Below, piece after piece: positions 24,646 to 45,791 of a stretch of 64,000 nt of DNA; position 1 is the stretch's first letter, and each line of letters starts with the position of its first letter. This DNA comes from Cruorifilaria tuberocauda (taxonomy: Eukaryota > Nematoda > Chromadorea > Rhabditida > Onchocercidae): NCBI GenBank assembly GCA_013365365.1, contig JABVXU010000078.1:1-64000 (forward strand). Reading direction: 5' to 3'. The position numbers and the translations under genes are program-made. The notes under the pieces were generated by a model that saw nothing but the letters and a program-made list of their open reading frames with translations, made no database searches and was not told the DNA's origin.

Positions 24646-25364
24646 TTTAATCTTTTCTTTGTTCTTCAAAGTTTTATTTGGAAACTGGATGTCATAAGTT
24701 TTTTAAATGACATTCAATTTTAAAAGGAAATTTTTAAGGAAAGCAATTTTTAAAGAGCTTTTAAAGTCAGAGATTACATCAAATTTCCATAGTTAAAATA
24801 TATATTAGAAATTTTAAGAATATTATTGCAAATAGTATATGATAAATTTAATTCGTTGAATTACTCGGGAATGTTTAGATTTGAACTGAACATTCATTAA
24901 ACAATTTGTCCACTTGCACGGTTGTGAATTTATTCTGTTTATTCAGTCAATAAATACTCAAATTTATGATTGCATTTTGGGAACAAATATGAAGTAATTT
25001 TCATTAACCGTCCATTGCACTTTTATAATGCAAATTATGCTTTTCTAAATTACTGTACATTTGGAAGATAATGCTATAAAGATTCTTAATACTTCAAGCT
25101 TTCAATCAGTATTGATTGTTTGTCAATATATTCTTAAAACAAGTTTAGATTATTTCCACCTGCTGCCTTGATGTTACAGGTAGTGAGAATGGTCCTGAAT
25201 CACATATAAGTTTTGTTAAAATATTTCGGTAAATAATGTTTTAAAATCAACCAGTGTGCATGATTTGCTGCGATTATCTGAAATCAAGCAGACTATATAA
25301 TTTCAGTGGATTTTTTAAATGCATATCCTATTCGATTTAAATATGTTCAATTTGACTAATATTG
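24646..25364. other. Intergenic; nothing recognised
   Basis: AT-rich sequence between the operon and the PKD gene. No exon-like frame or repeat was found. Confidence 0.5.
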
Positions 25365-32667
<7,303 letters not shown>

Positions 32668-34064
32668 CAAATCCAAACAAAAAATAACTTGTTGTCTCTT
32701 TTTAAGTATCCTTTTTTTGGTTACTAGTTTACTTTTATGTTTTGTTTTTAAGGAGTTTCGCGGTTTTATATTGACATTAATGCACCCAGCATTTTTCCAC
32801 CTCATGGATAAGGAATTTGTTGCTTAATTTTGACACATAGTTATCCTTTCTTTGACTGAAGATCGATAATTTGATAAATTAAAACATTACTTTTGAATAC
32901 TTTGTTCTCCAGTAGCTATCTAATTATAAATTAGTTGTTATAATTTGTATCCGCTAATTTATTTGATGTTTGTACGGAGTAAAACTGGTATTTTATATTA
33001 GACCTTTTACATATTTTAAAAAGATTTTTGCTATTTCACAAAATATCTTATCTTCAGAGAGTTGAAAATTTTTCATCATCAATTCATTCCAAGTATATTT
33101 CAGATATTTTCTATTTTATTTTGTTATGCTTTACATCCCATCTAAAAATCCATGGACCCAACCAAGAATTGTTTCTGGTTCTATTTTATTTAATCATCAC
33201 AGTTGAAAATATAGCTGGATTTATCAAAATTTCATGTTTTTTTATATTTACTTGTTTTGAATTTGAGAAATAGTGTTTGATCTAATTTTGATGTTGCAAA
33301 ACCGATGGCTTATTATTTTTTTATCGTACGCTCTATGCGGTCAGTAAAGAGATATTAATTTCTGAAAGCTTACTTCCACCTTACTTCACTTCGATACTGT
33401 TGGAGGGATCCAGTAGTGTAATACAATTCTTAAACTGAAATACTTTTTTTACTTTATACTTAATACTTTTACTTACTTTGTACTTAAAAAATGGAATCCT
33501 GAAGATTTGAAACAATCATCACTTACTATTTTGGCCAAACTTGTTTTTTCTTCGTTCATTATGACATTTTATTTCGTGTTATATAATGTTATAGTTTTTT
33601 GTAGTGTTTTTTTATATGTTATTTGCTGCATATCAAATTAGATATCCTAATGAAATTAATAGGTATTACATGTATTTGGAACATTTTCATTAAGCATGAA
33701 ATAAATGATATTGTTTGTTCTCACTACTGTTTTCTCTCATAAAATTGTGTCTACGTGTATGGTCAAATTTTCTCAAAGAAAAAAGTTATATATCTAGGTC
33801 TACTTCTCTAATGAGACTCAAGAACTTTAGAAACTTCTGTTCCTCATATCATGCAGCATTTGTTATTCAGTTAAATTTTTATCTTTGTTGCGGTTCATTT
33901 TAGATACATTTGAAGTTTTCTAGGATTTTTCTTTGCTTTCAAGCAAGCTTCTGTTGATTGTTTTATCCTATCTGGGATTTCTTGGAGTAAGAAATTATTT
34001 CGTCTTGAAAGTATTAAGTAATAGTCTCTTTGTGCGAAGTGATTTCTTCACTTCTTCCCTTCAA
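32668..34064. other. Intergenic between PKD gene and TRAPPC9
   Basis: T-rich sequence with short ORFs but no splice-consistent exons. It presumably includes the 3' UTR of the PKD gene and upstream promoter DNA of TRAPPC9. Confidence 0.5.
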
Positions 34065-34136
34065 TAATATGATTTGTTTCTACTAATTCAGTTATTTAAG
34101 AATTTTAACGAACTCATGATAAGTTGTTCAGTCGAT
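34065..34136. repeat. 72-bp direct repeat, copy 2
   Basis: Exact copy of 30354-30425, about 3.7 kb downstream. It ends 53 bases before the TRAPPC9 start codon and so lies in its proximal promoter or 5' leader. Confidence 0.9.
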
Positions 34137-34189
34137 AATCAAGTCGTAATAGTCTGTGGATTAATTATTAATATCAAATAGAAATCATA

Positions 34190-37100
34190 ATGTTGGAAGC
34201 ATCGGTTCCAATGGTAGAGGATCACTGTCGAGTGATCATTTACGTTAAGCAGTTCAGTCCTCGATCACCGGCTTTGTTTAATTGCCTTTTAGAACGACTA
34301 CAGCGAGTGCAGTGTTTGCAAGGTTTTATTATATTCCTAAACCATTCTAGGTTCCGTTTGAAAGCAATTAACTGAGATAATAATGTTAATAGCAATATTA
34401 GTATAATTATTAATGATTATGACAACAACAGTCACAATAAGTGTTGATTCGTTGAATCATTTGGCAACTACAAGAACCTACCAGTTATAGCTACTACTTA
34501 GTAGAAGATATGACTTAAAATGCGAAGTTAGATTGGTGGTTTCGCTTCTTGCTCCTAGTGTTGTGTTTTCTGAAAGCATCCTATAATCAATGAGTTACAT
34601 GTGAGATATATTAAAATAATTAGTACTAGAAAACTGCGACTTTAGAAACTGTATAAAGTTTGGTAGTATATAATGTGTAGGACTCAAAAAACTTAAAAGT
34701 TCAATTTTAGCATTTCTTCTTGTCTTCCCTAATGATCGTTCCTTTATTCGTCAAGCAACATTTTAAAGTAAGAATTAAGTTTTCCCTTCAATATTTTTTC
34801 TCATCTCTATATGTTCTGTTTTTTTTTTGTTTCTAATCACTTTTTCAGTATCGGATAACCCGAAGAGAATTTTCGTTGTTGATTTCAGTGCAACAATTAA
34901 TACAGATTTGATCAGGTTTGGCGAACTTCAGGTAACATTTTCTTGGACAACATTAAATATACATTATTATATTCCACTTTAAAGTTTTCCTCCAGTATTA
35001 TTTGCATTCTTATCGGAACTACTTATTAGAATAAATTATGATTAAAGCTAGTTTATTCTTTAAAAAGGAGATACCGTATTCTGAGACTACTGAGTCAATC
35101 ATTCTAGGCTCATCGTCGTATCATTGGGTTCATTGGTGTTGTCCAAGCACTAATTGAAGATAACTATGCAGAAGTGCCACAACAATCTGATGCAGATACT
35201 TCAACAGAACGTCAAGTTGATCATTCGAATCCGAAAGTACATTATCTTGCGAAAATCAAGGAGCAGTACGATTTTGTAAAGGTATCATTTATTCATGGAG
35301 AGAGTTGTTATTTTGCAAACAAATTTAAGAAGATTCAAAAAGGTGATTATGCGCCAAGGTCGATTTCTAAAAAGAATTGCTAAAGTGACTTTTGGTTCAT
35401 AATAGGTTCATAATAGAGGAACGAAGTCAATGAAAAGTTTGTAAAAATACTACAAAATATCAAGCATCGTTTTGAAAACATTGCTAATGTCAGTTGTAGG
35501 CTGAGTACGCATCAACTGTTGTAGATTCGCGGTGTATTGTTATCGGATATCCAGAAGTATGTTTTTGTTTACTTGGAAATTTTTTCTGCGTGAAAGGGAA
35601 GGAAAGAATCATTTTTAGTCATTTTTCAAAGTATATTAGTGTAGTTGTCATTACAGAGACGAAACTGGACTTCACTCTTTAGGCCTAATGAAATGCAGAA
35701 TAATCTTTGACGATAGAGGAGAGGGGTTATCTTAACAGACTAACTCCTGAAAGAATGAGGAATCAACTAGATCGGCTTAGAATGCAGACGATTAACGAAT
35801 CTGATATGACCGTAAACCTTAATTGACTTCTAGCATGTTTCGTTATTTGCAAGCGACTGTTATCTACAGGAATCTATGAAAGGATTGTGTTCTTCCCGAG
35901 AATTATTTTGTTTCAAAACTCTCGATGATGCGGATTCATTGGAAATAGGTATACGAGATTTTTTACGGTCCCTTTATTACGTACTGGAAAGTCGTCGACT
36001 TGATCTTTCCTTTGAAAAATTGGATTGCCCATCATGTCCGATGCTAATCGAAGAACAAAAATACCGTCAGGGTTTGGAAAATAAAGCCAGCAAAATATAT
36101 AGGTTAGTTCATTTAATATGTGCAGTGTCTTATGCAATGTCGCGGCATGTTTTTCCTGTCATATAGTTTATGGATGTTTAGATGGACACTGTGACTTATC
36201 TTTAACATCCATTTTCTCTTCTCTACTTTTCTTTTGAAACATTTTAAAAATTTCGTAACATGCCATTATGATGATAAAAGCATTTTTTTTTTCAATTTTT
36301 TCTTTTATTCTTTCTAATGTTCTTTGTGGCTAGTTTTCTGAAGTTTTGAATACTACAAATAAAACCATTTTCAAGTACGATCTTTCATGAAGAATGTGGT
36401 AACTTGCCGATCGATTTCTGATATTTACACGAAAAAGTCAATTTTTAAAAAAAAGAACAAAGTGATTTTAGGAAAAAGTGTATTGGTCGCCTTCGGAAAC
36501 AAGTTGCTGATTACACACTCATAACCGGATTGCCCACTTTAGCAATGGATTCCTATCAGTCAGCGATCGAATTTCTTAAACAGACTAACGATTTGCTTTG
36601 GCTTGCTGGTATGTCCGTTCAATGAAGATCACTGTGTTTTTTCAGATGTATTTTTGTGGCTTTTAGCTAAGGATGAGACGAAACCTCAGCAGTCGGCTTT
36701 GTTATGAATTTTTTTGATTTCGGGATTCACTGACAAACTAATTCTGTAATGGAATTTGGATTAGACTGATATCGCTGATATGAGTGCAGGTTGAATTTGG
36801 TGGAGATTTTTTGTAGACGGATTTATACAGAATTTGAGGATTGTGATACGATGAGTGGAATAACAGTTTATTTTTGTTAAACAGTAATGCACTAACAGAG
36901 CACCGATGATTGAAGCTGTAGAAACTCTGACCTCACTATCACTATCATAAATTTTGTAAGGAAGAGGAGATTTACCAAGATGGGAAATTTACCTTAGACA
37001 AATATTATTGTATTATGAGAAGATTTACCAAATGGGAAACTTAACTTTGATGATCATTATTGTATTATAAGAAGAAGGTTTATAAAGATGAGAAATTGGA

Positions 37101-40100
37101 TTAGTTATCTGAACAAGGATAAAGCTGTTGACCTGAGAAAAAATAGAAATGGATAAACAATTTATGTTGAGAATTCTTGAAATTGAAATCATTTTCTGAA
37201 GTCTGTAACATAAAAGAATGAGACTGATTAGGAAAATGGATTAAAGACTTATTAATAAACAGGGAAAATCAATTTTATATAACCCGAAAATTTTAACTGA
37301 TTGTTGTTTTCTCAGTGACATCATTCATGTCTTTTGCGAGTGTACTAAATATCTTTTAGCTGCTTACGAAGGTTGGGCTTGTGCTGCAATGGTAGCAAAA
37401 TATGACCTAACGGAAGAATGTGCTTCTATCAGCGGAATGCAACGAATTTCAACAATGACTTCGGAACGGATTCTTTCGACTCGTAAAACGAGCCAATATG
37501 GTGCCGGGTAAGTCTAGGAAATTTTTGAAGCATAGATTTCAAAATTAATGTTGAATAAATACTGGAAGTTCCCAGTTTCTGATTATATTAATTATATTCT
37601 TAATTATTTTCAGACGGTTTTGAGAACTAATAAAATGTATTGAAATAACAGGTAAATTAGCAAATTAAGATGCTCTATTTCTGTCGCAATATATTTTTAT
37701 ATACTTTTCAGTGTTTTGGCTGCGCACCAGAGGCATTGGTCAGATGAAGAATGTTCCTCAAAAACTTTATCTCAATTAGCAAAAGTTCAAATTTTAGATG
37801 AGCGTTCTTTTCGTCAATCTTTTCGATCACGTTGGAGTGGATCAGTTTATGATAAGTTAGATATTTTGACTGAAACCTATGTCTACTGTGTGTTGATCCA
37901 AAAAAAATCATTTTCCCTTTAAATTTTTAGGAAAATAGATCACTGAGATGTATTTATCACTTTTCTTTATGTTTGATTTAGAATTTATTCTGTCTTCTTA
38001 CATCTGAGGAACGCTTTCTTAAATCACTGTTATAGATCTGGGAAGTGTGGAACTAATTATTTAGAAATTGTCGAAAAGTTCAAAGCTGCACTGGAATGCT
38101 ACGGAAGATTTTCATTTGCTGCATGGATCGAATATGAATGCATGATGAAAGCTGCTTCTGTTTTTCGATATCAGCATTTATATGTAGATATGGAGGTTTG
38201 TAGTTTTCGTAAAGGTCGAAAGAAAGGTTTCAAAGTTCGAGAGCTTTTTTTGATTGAAAAATATAAAAAACATTAATAGGATATTTTCTCATCCCCTAAT
38301 AAAGTATATATATACTCGTTACAATTGTAAAGTTAGGAATCTGGCTTAAGAAGATTCTGTCAATAGTCAGATATGTCGCTCTTGCGAATTTCAAGTCTGT
38401 TGAGCATGTGTTATTTAGTTCCAAAATTTGATGAATATTTTTTCTATCCAATATTTCAGAGTTTCATCAGAGAGCATATTGGTAAATATCTTGATGACAA
38501 TTTCAATCAGTTTAGTCATTTAACAAAAGCTCTAATATGTCTCAATTCTGCTGAAGTATATAATAAAGTTAGTGGCTATTTATGAACTTTTATAGATTTT
38601 CTTTATTTTTTTATTTAGTAGATTTCCTGATCATTTGTTAATTTTTGTTCATCTCTCGATATAAAGAAAATTTTAATGTTAATAAAGTAGCATTTTCAGC
38701 AGATCTTATTAGTCTCATTAGTCATAAGTCATTTAAAAACATGAAATGGATGAAATGAGAATGAAATATTTCAGATTGGTTTTAATCGGAAATGTGCATT
38801 TTTTGCTCGTCTGGGGGTTTTATTTCGCTTACATATGGCAGGAAATGGAAGTCGCAGTGTTGCGGACTACCGACAAGTGTATCCAATATTATATAGAACA
38901 CTAACTGGTTATGGAATGCCTGAGAATCCAAAAGAATTTTCATGTGATTTAGTAAGATTGGGGCCGGTGCATATTCAGAGAAGAGCTTTGCATGAAGTGT
39001 TCATGAGCGCATTGCATGCTGAATACTACGATGCAGCCATACGCCATCTCTGCTATATTTTGCAGGTTTCCGATGCGGTTTTTTAATTCATTTATTTTGT
39101 ATTCTCTTAATATGCTCCATTAACAGCTGACAAGAAATGAAACAATCTTTTTTGGATAAGAAAAAGAAGATTGAAGGAAAAAGGCAGCGCGATTTATGGC
39201 AGTTGTTTCTGATTTGAAGTTCTAGCAACACGAAAGTAAATTTAAGGGCTGAAAAACTAATCAAGCAGTCAGTAATTCTCTCATTTCGAATTATGTCACT
39301 TGATTTTCCAAATAAACAAATGTGGGCTACTCAAACTCGAATTTTGAGGTCTATTATGATTATATGGATCAAGAAACGTCCGAGAGAATGCTTGGAGAAC
39401 TGACCAAATTAGTAACATCGCGAGATGTTCAGCATCAGCTCAATCAGCACATTTCATTACCACAACATGGACTTATCATACCGCCAATTCAGATGATGCG
39501 TTTCCCGAAGCTTGAGTGCAATTTCTAATCCAGTTTTTCCGGTTTTAGGAAATGATATATCGATCTTGATATTTTGCAGAAATTAGAAATGTTGTTTATC
39601 ATTCAAATCATAATTAATTTGATGAACAAATATTTCATTTAGCACTGTTGCAAAAGATTCACAGCTCTTTAATTCTGTCAAAATCGATATATTTTCTTAA
39701 CGCATGAAATTTGTTTCATTTTATCGTTAAGACACGATCTAAAGTTCAATTTTGTAGGAAGTTCGCAGTTTGTTCCCTTCCGGGCCATCTTGCGGTCACA
39801 ATTATTAGACCCAAACTTCATTCCGACATTTTTATTTATTCCCCGTTTCAGCATGAAATTTCTTCGAAAGGTTTCTTTAATATATTATCTTTCTTTTTTC
39901 ATTAGAAATAAGTGAAATTAAAATAGCATTTTTTTGGAGATTTATAAAATTGTAGATTTTTTGCCATCAAATAATTTACCAATATTTTGCAGTCACATGG
40001 GTTCAAGATTGCGCTTGCGAGGTTTCCATATCGGTAGTCAATTGTCTACCATGCGAACTATCTGTATCCAATCTTGCTTTGCTTTCCGAAGGTTGCGCTT

Positions 40101-43100
40101 TTGAGCCAATCCCTATTCGACTTACTTTATCCGCTTGCGGTAATAATATAGAGGCTGTAGATTTCAAGCTCATTGGAGTACCCAGGTAAGTTTATTGATT
40201 TATCTATTTCCAAGCTAGATACTCTATAAAATGCACTCCTTCAATGCATTTTTTTTCGATTTCTTCAAAATTTTGGTGGAAATTAAAAAATTTTTGTGGT
40301 TTCAATAAATAAAATTGGCTATATTTCATCAGTTTAAAAATATAATGGATTTGTTGCTGCATGATTGAAAGAAAAAGGAAGGATGAAGTTCGAGACTTTT
40401 GAAGCATTGCTTCTCAGTACGACTTAATATATTAATTGTTCCAGGGAATCGGGTCGGCTAACTATAACTGGTTATTCGTGCGAGATACTGGGTGTGCGTA
40501 ATATTTGCAGATTACGGGATTTTCCGGAACGTGTAAAATCCAAAGGCTTTCTTTCATCAATGTTTGATATTGAGGTTTGTTTGTTTCGTCGTTTTTTGTT
40601 CTTCTTTTTGATATAGGCTGCATAAAACAAAAACGGGAGTCATATAGAAAGTGGAGATGATAGAAATTAAAGAAAAAACTGGAAAGTGGCTGATAGGAAG
40701 CATCCATTGTTGTAATCTGTATCTCATTGTAGGTATTGCCAGCCTTACCTGTTTTGGAACTGAAAACTTCATTGAGCCGGGCTCCAATCTCTGAGGATGA
40801 TGTCGAACCAACTGCTGAAATAACTGTTTATTCTGGACAAACGTTTTTTTTTTGTTTCAAAATAATTTTTGTATTCTAATTATTAGAATATATTTTTTGC
40901 AATAATTTCAGAAAATTTTGAGAATAGAGGAAAGGAATGAGGTATAAAGAAGAGAAGCGAAAAGTATTTTCAAAGCTTATTTGCTTTGCATATGTTTCTT
41001 GCACTGTTCAGTAATAATTTCGCATAAAAATTGACGAAACTTATTTCCAGTTTATCTTTTATTATCATAAGATGCATATTGTTATCACATAACAAAGCGA
41101 TAAAACAATGCATTTTTTTCAGCTTCGAACACAGCGTTTCACTGGTGAATACCAGTAAAACTATTGCAATACGGAATGTTAATTTGGTCATACAACAACC
41201 GAAGGTATGCTATTCACTGAAGTTCAACAGTAAGAATTTTCATATTCCATATATTGTTGAAAACCTATCTCTTTTAACCGCTCTTATGTGTGAAATATTA
41301 GGTTTTTCTTACAAGAGAATATCATTTGTTAGCTTAAATTTCATGATACTTGACTGAAAAAATTTTGAAGCGACTCAACACCTCTTAAGCAATGGAAAGT
41401 CGACTTCATTAATATGCACTTCATTAAGGATCTTCGATTTATCAAAAACAATTCTTCATTACTATGTTTGAAAATCAAAGTTCATGAAAGCTGAAAGAAA
41501 TACGGGGACAAAGGATTTTTTTTATTCTTTCAGGTTTGTGGTGGTCCCTGTATGATTGAAATTGCTAGCACTGACTGGGTGGAAAATAACAGTAATAGTG
41601 TTCAGTTAAGACGGATCGAACCCTTGGAAAGGAAACAAATCAAATTCAGGTAAAACTTGAATTCAGTGTGTTGACGGCATATCTTCTATTTTCACTCGTA
41701 TTACTTAAATTCATATTTTTTTGGAGAATTTGGTTTAGGGCCGAATCTCTAAAGTAAGCTTAAAATTCATTATTTTTAAATACTTTTATTCTGTTGGTTA
41801 CTGTAAAGTAGAATTTCTTGAATTTTTACTTTCTAAAAAAAAATCAAGTGATGCAATATATTGTTATCGCAGAATTTTTGGAATCGATCCATCGGCTATG
41901 GCTGAAGATGGTTTACAAAAAGAGCGAAGCAGTGAAGCAGACTTCCCTACTTATGACGCTCCATTTACTGAAGAAACGCATGATCGAATACCGTTTACAG
42001 GGGTGTGTGATAATGTTTACTAGTAGTTAGATAAAAATCGTTAAAGACGGAGTTAACATTAAGATTCATAGTGTTGTGCAATATTATATATATATATATA
42101 TATATAGTCTTTGCGTTCCATTTAATTTGCTCCATTTATAAATCAGCTTTCTTTGATTTTATAAATTCGAATTCAACCATTTTATTCACGTTAAAATTAG
42201 ATCTTCTATTTCATTTCCTTTTTAATTTCAGAGATTATTGACTTGTGAATTCATTTTTTCTTATCGCGCTGATATTGATGGTCCCAGCGGAGAAGTAATT
42301 TTTGTTTTTTTAAATATAAGTGAATTCTATTTTCTTTTCTACAATTTCATTTTTTTATCAGAATACCCAAAGAAAGTCAAGAATAAAGATTAGGAATGAG
42401 GAAAGGAGGGGATTTTTCTATCAGTGGGAACTGAATTTTGGAATTATGAGAAAAAGATCAGAAGTGTAAAAGTCTACATTATATTAATTCTGTTTCGAGT
42501 TTTACATATAAAATCAAGGAACATGTTTTTAGCAGTATGAAAGGCGATGTCGGTTACCTTTGGCGGTATCAATAGTTCCTGCGGTAACAGTTGCTGCTTG
42601 GCACGTGTTACCTGGTGATGGACCAACAACGAGATACGTAGTTGTGGACGTGACAAATAATACTGAATGGGATGCTGAATTAACTTATGGGAAAGATCGA
42701 GTGATCGGCGTACAGCCTAAAGAATTTTGCAGGTAATTGAGCTGCTTAGCATCGATATGGATGCGTAAAGTGATAATTACTGCTGGGAGAAGTTTTTGTC
42801 TATTTTTTGTTCTCATTATTTCATGGTTTCATACGGGATGTATTTATTGGATCGTATCATTACTTTGCTTGTGCTCCCAATCTTTTGTGTTAATGCGTAA
42901 CTTGATATTTCTGCTTAAGAGCACTTAAGCAGAAGTCCTGCCTGGAGAAGCTAATAATTTTGAATCTTCACTAGATTTCAAATAGGAAGAAGGATATGTA
43001 TTTTTTTATCTTCCCTTTTCTTAAGAAAAAAATTCTCTTGAAACAATCATCGATATGACCCTGTGACCTTAAGAGTTAATTTTGAAAAATTTGCAACTCT

Positions 43101-44872
43101 TCTTATTTGGCTTTTTATAACCTTACCATCTTTTTTTGAAGAAATGAAATTTTCAATAGTTATTTTTTCAGAGTACCACTTCTATGCAAATGTTGTTCCG
43201 CAGTAGCATCGAATGCATTTCAAGAAGCAGCAAGTCGAGCATCTTATATGATGCAAATGCAGGAAATGGAACGGTTGCGACAAATTCTTGAACGTCATGT
43301 ATCCTGGCATTTGGATATTCGTTGGTCTATCTCCAGTTCAAATCTTTCAGGATCAGTACCTGTCGGACCCTTGCTCTCTTCCGTTTCACTTCTCAAACAA
43401 CTTGTTGTACCAGTGATTTCTATTCGTGAGTATTTTCTTCATTGGTTAACAATGGTTTTCATTCTACTATATCATTGATATCATCTGTACTCGTTAGTTA
43501 TGGTCGTTTATAAACATGGATACTTGCTTGTTAGCCATGCATTGCAGACAAACTTTCAACAAATGCTTGTTTTATAAGGAAAAATTTTTCTTAAGAGGAA
43601 GTGAATCTTTAAAAGTTACTTTTTTTAAACTATGATCTGAAAATAATACTCAGAGTTTTACAGCTGCTGAATTACTCGGACATAATATCGATATTGATAA
43701 ATATCAGTTGTAATAGAACAAGATAATAAGTTAGAGATAAAATTCAGAATTTCGTGTTGTCTACAGAAATAGAATGATGAAAATGTTTTGTATTTTTGAT
43801 TAATTTTCAAAGTTCAGAAGCTAGCGTCAATGGAATGCTATCCTTGAGCGACGATGAAATTACTGTTGGTATTGGTGAAATAGTCGAGCTCAGTTTAAGT
43901 TTGATTACTCCTACAAATGGTAGCATTCTCAGAATTTAAAATTTATTTTATCTTGTTTCCACTGGAGCTGATAATAGTTTTGTTTTTGTAGTTTTGCAAG
44001 GCATTGATTAGATCCATATAAATGGCCTGGAGTGGCTTCACTTCACTAATATTGAAATAATTGTGGTGCTATTAATTTGGTTACACTATTTTTCTGATAG
44101 CTGCAATTTCTTGATTTTAATAGAGCAAAAAGGTCATCAGTATTACTGTCATATTTTCAAAGTTTTTAGATGATCGTTCATTTAGTGGTTTAATACAGCT
44201 TCAATGCTACCATGATTTACAAAACGGATCTTTCATTGAAAGCGACGATAATATGCTAGTATTAAATACTGAAAGTATGCCGTTTGAGATATTTCAGGTA
44301 TTTTTTACTATTGTCTTCGTATAATTCACAATTTTCTTGTATTATCAAATTTATACCTTTGCAGTATTATTTTGCTTTTTACCTGATTGAAAGCCTTAGG
44401 AATAAAATAATCATTTTCTTCCTTGTTTCAGGCTTTTTTGCTATACTGTGCAAATGGCTATTAATTTTGGTAACGAAAAACATTTCTTAAGATTAAAAGC
44501 ATCATAAATTTAGCAAGAAGCGTTTGAAATAACTACCGTATCATCCACGGATACTATCTCGATCGAAAATGACTATGCACCGATTGCAGCTGCTAATTTC
44601 AGTAACGAACCTGTAAAACAAGTGATAATTCGAGAAGCATTTCATGCTAATTTCCAACTTTTGTTTCGCCATGAAGGAATGCATAAGGTAATTTTCTTTA
44701 TATTAAGATGGAATTTTAAAGCTGATGGTAAGAATTAATTGGATGAACTTTTGAGAGATTTCTATTACAGATCAAGCCGCTTATTACTCTAAGCGACAAA
44801 TCATCCATAATTTCGCCAGATGAATTATTTTATTGCGCCATTTCATTCAATGTGATCACGAAGGTTTCATGA
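34190..44872 (+). CDS. trpp-9: TRAPPC9 / NIBP, TRAPP II vesicle-tethering subunit
   Basis: Complete 26-exon model, every junction in phase, 1242 residues (human about 1150). Exons: 34190-34322, 34849-34931, 35108-35281, 35500-35556, 35870-36102, 36472-36608, 37360-37507, 37712-37855, 38036-38195, 38460-38567, 38775-39065, 39349-39515, 39758-39870, 39993-40185, 40445-40574, 40733-40842, 41123-41204, 41534-41649, 41873-42002, 42232-42294, 42536-42732, 43172-43425, 43818-43919, 44170-44297, 44514-44687, 44771-44872 (TGA). TRAPPC9 is a cytosolic subunit of TRAPP II, which promotes Rab activation in Golgi and endosomal traffic. Family marks seen: the N-terminal DHCRVIIYVKQFSP strand, LRSLYYVLESRRLD, SAIEFLKQTNDLLWLAA, GFNRKCAFFARLGVL, then IFIYSPF and the WVQDCACEVSISVVNCLPCEL beta-rich region. 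No signal peptide or membrane helix. No lesions. The start is the first ATG in frame. Confidence 0.93.
36967..37099. repeat. Imperfect tandem repeat in TRAPPC9 intron 6
   Basis: A unit of about 55 bases starting GATTTACCAAGATGGGAAA occurs at about 36967-37020 and again at 37021-37076. A third partial, more diverged copy runs to about 37099. It is intronic. Confidence 0.6.
42084..42106. repeat. AT dinucleotide microsatellite
   Basis: A run of alternating TA lies in the TRAPPC9 intron between exons ending 42002 and starting 42232. Confidence 0.85.
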
Positions 44873-45019
44873 TATTAATACGTTATTTGATGTTCTGCGG
44901 GTTATTTGTATATCCCTTCGACCTTTCTCTTTATTTAAATTTCTCTTACATTTCACAAACAGTGTGAAGTCTTTGCTCAGTTTTACTCTTTGACATTAAG
45001 TAGTGCAGTTATAGCTAGG

Positions 45020-45025
45020 AATAAA
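45020..45025 (+). terminator. Polyadenylation signal AATAAA of TRAPPC9
   Basis: AATAAA about 150 bases after the TRAPPC9 stop codon. Confidence 0.45.
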
Positions 45026-45791
45026 TATTGAGAAGCAGCTAAGGATATGAATTTTATAAAGCTATCAGTCGCTTCATACTGATTTGAAGGAAGTTGGCAT
45101 AGCGTTGCATGGGACAGCAAAATACTATATGAAACAACGAAGCTCTTGCTCGAATTTCAAGTTTTTTAAGACTAAATGATTTAAATTTTCTAATGAAAAT
45201 AGTTAGTTTTATGAATATAGTTTCATGAATAATTTTGATATATCTAGGATATATCTAGACAGAAAACATTGTAAGGTTGAATTAGATGTCATAAATATTC
45301 TCGAATAGTTTTTATAACATTTCAGAAATGTTCAAAGACTGGAAATTCCTAATATCTAGGATGGAGGAGTGAATTTTAAATTAAATTCACAAGTCAGAGT
45401 TAAACTTCAATTTTATTCTACGATAAAATTTTATCTACGTGCGTAGCAAATTAAGCTCTGTCCAATTAGATATAGCATGCACGTAGAATTTTCAAATGAT
45501 AACGGTTTGAAACTTAGCATAATGCAACAATTCACACTGTACAGAGACGATATTAAGAGATTATGTATACGAAAAGCGGTGATTTTGCCATCGAAAAGTA
45601 GAATAAAATTGAAATCAAAAAAATAAAGCATGGAAAATCAATGAATGGCAGTGTGGTAAACAAACAAGATTTGAAATTTGACAAATATATAAGTGAAATT
45701 CATTCCTACTTATTCTGGGTTACTTGCGGTAATCTTTACTGGAAAAAATAAAAGTGATGCTTACTTCCCAAATTGTACATTGCTAAATCAA
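45026..45791. other. Intergenic; nothing recognised
   Basis: AT-rich sequence, no exon-like frames. It probably carries the promoter of the small secreted protein gene that follows. Confidence 0.4.

Noticed and set aside
41031..41357. 108-aa ORF over a TRAPPC9 exon
   Set aside because: It contains the real exon 41123-41204 in frame, but the rest is intron read-through beyond good splice sites.
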